Source of the DNA: Richelia sinica FACHB-800
GTDB taxonomy: Bacteria; Cyanobacteriota; Cyanobacteriia; Cyanobacteriales; Nostocaceae
NCBI RefSeq assembly: GCF_014698825.1
Contig: NZ_JACJTT010000023.1
Span: 24,056-88,055 of the forward strand
Reading direction: 5' to 3'
Length of the DNA: 64,000 bases
The first letter of the stretch is position 1. Each line of letters starts with the position of its first letter. Positions 63,905 through 64,000 of the stretch are shown here, piece by piece. Under the pieces are notes generated by a model. It had not been told where the DNA came from and searched no databases. It saw nothing but the letters and a program-made list of their open reading frames with translations. The translations under genes and the position numbers were made by a program.

Positions 63905-64000
63905 AACCTGGCATCGAGCTATTGTGACAATCGGCTACCCGAGAACTATCGTCGCCGCAGCAGCGTTTCACCTCTGAGTTCGGGAAGGGATCAGTGTGGT
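63905..64000 (-). rRNA. rrf: 5S ribosomal RNA, 3' part
   Basis: The reverse complement of the window end reads …GATCCCTTCCCGAACTCAGA, then GGTGAAACGCTGCTGCGGCG and ends CGATGCCAGGTT, the conserved core and 3' end of bacterial 5S rRNA. About 96 of the usual 118 or so nucleotides are visible; the 5' part lies beyond position 64000. 23S and 16S genes should follow further right. A terminator comes directly after the 3' end. Confidence 0.95.

Overview
The window comes from a filamentous, probably heterocyst-forming cyanobacterium (Nostocales). Evidence: genes for photosystem I PsaE, photosystem II PsbO, the cyanobacterial NDH-1 subunit NdhO, the chlorophyll 8-vinyl reductase BciB, the desC-desA-desB desaturase cluster, neutral invertase, a Mo-nitrogenase C-terminal-like protein, SipA, PEP-CTERM sorting, many GCGATCGC (HIP1) octamers, and short tandem and dispersed repeats of the Nostoc/Anabaena kind. 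No tRNA gene, CRISPR array or phage module was seen. The last 96 bases are the 3' part of a 5S rRNA on the minus strand, so an rRNA operon lies just beyond the window.

Layout. 1-7.9 kb: housekeeping and metabolism (PAP/fibrillin end, psaE, mutM, ndhO, a decayed malate dehydrogenase, a small phosphatase, an atypical SDR, an HlyD adaptor, gluconokinase, acireductone dioxygenase). 8.4-11.9 kb: the acyl-lipid desaturase set, all on the minus strand. 11.9-14.8 kb: a methionine gamma-lyase-like enzyme and bciB, with a compact GxxExxY gene between them held in near-perfect 28-bp inverted repeats. 15-18.4 kb: an A+T-rich accessory island with a TcmP/radical-SAM pair, a HicB-like remnant, a RelB/RelE-type pair whose toxin seems to have lost its start, and three kinds of dispersed repeat. 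18.6-28 kb: a secreted protein with a structured leader, a WD40-DnaJ fusion, invertase, a lipoprotein, sigF and psbO.

28-34.4 kb: a two-gene minus-strand operon coding for a P-loop ATPase and a 1643-residue STAND NTPase with TPR-like helices, a membrane segment and 14 WD40 repeats. 34.7-38.2 kb: ftsQ and ftsZ. 38.8-41.2 kb: a cbiM(PDGLE)-cbiQ-cbiO Co/Ni ECF transporter operon. 41-52.4 kb: an SLC13/ArsB-type permease, a pseudo-caspase, rpmF, a sulfite-oxidase-like enzyme, an SDR, another WD40 protein, a PEP-CTERM C-type lectin and an Ap4A phosphorylase. 52.5-61.5 kb: two signalling loci (a NarL-type kinase/regulator pair divergent from a Spy/CpxP-like gene; a CBS-multi-PAS HisKA_2 kinase overlapping a REC-PAS kinase) flanking coq4-like, sipA and prxQ-like genes. 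61.7-63.8 kb: a sterol-desaturase/SDR fusion and a polyphosphate-glucokinase-like ROK protein.

The most unusual items are the GxxExxY element with terminal inverted repeats, the 15-18.4 kb island, the STAND/ATPase operon, the catalytically substituted caspase homologue, the 78-91-bp MITE-like repeat found four times, and two orphan plus-strand terminators near 51.4 kb that suggest an unannotated RNA. Function calls rest on motif recognition by eye; no database search was run.
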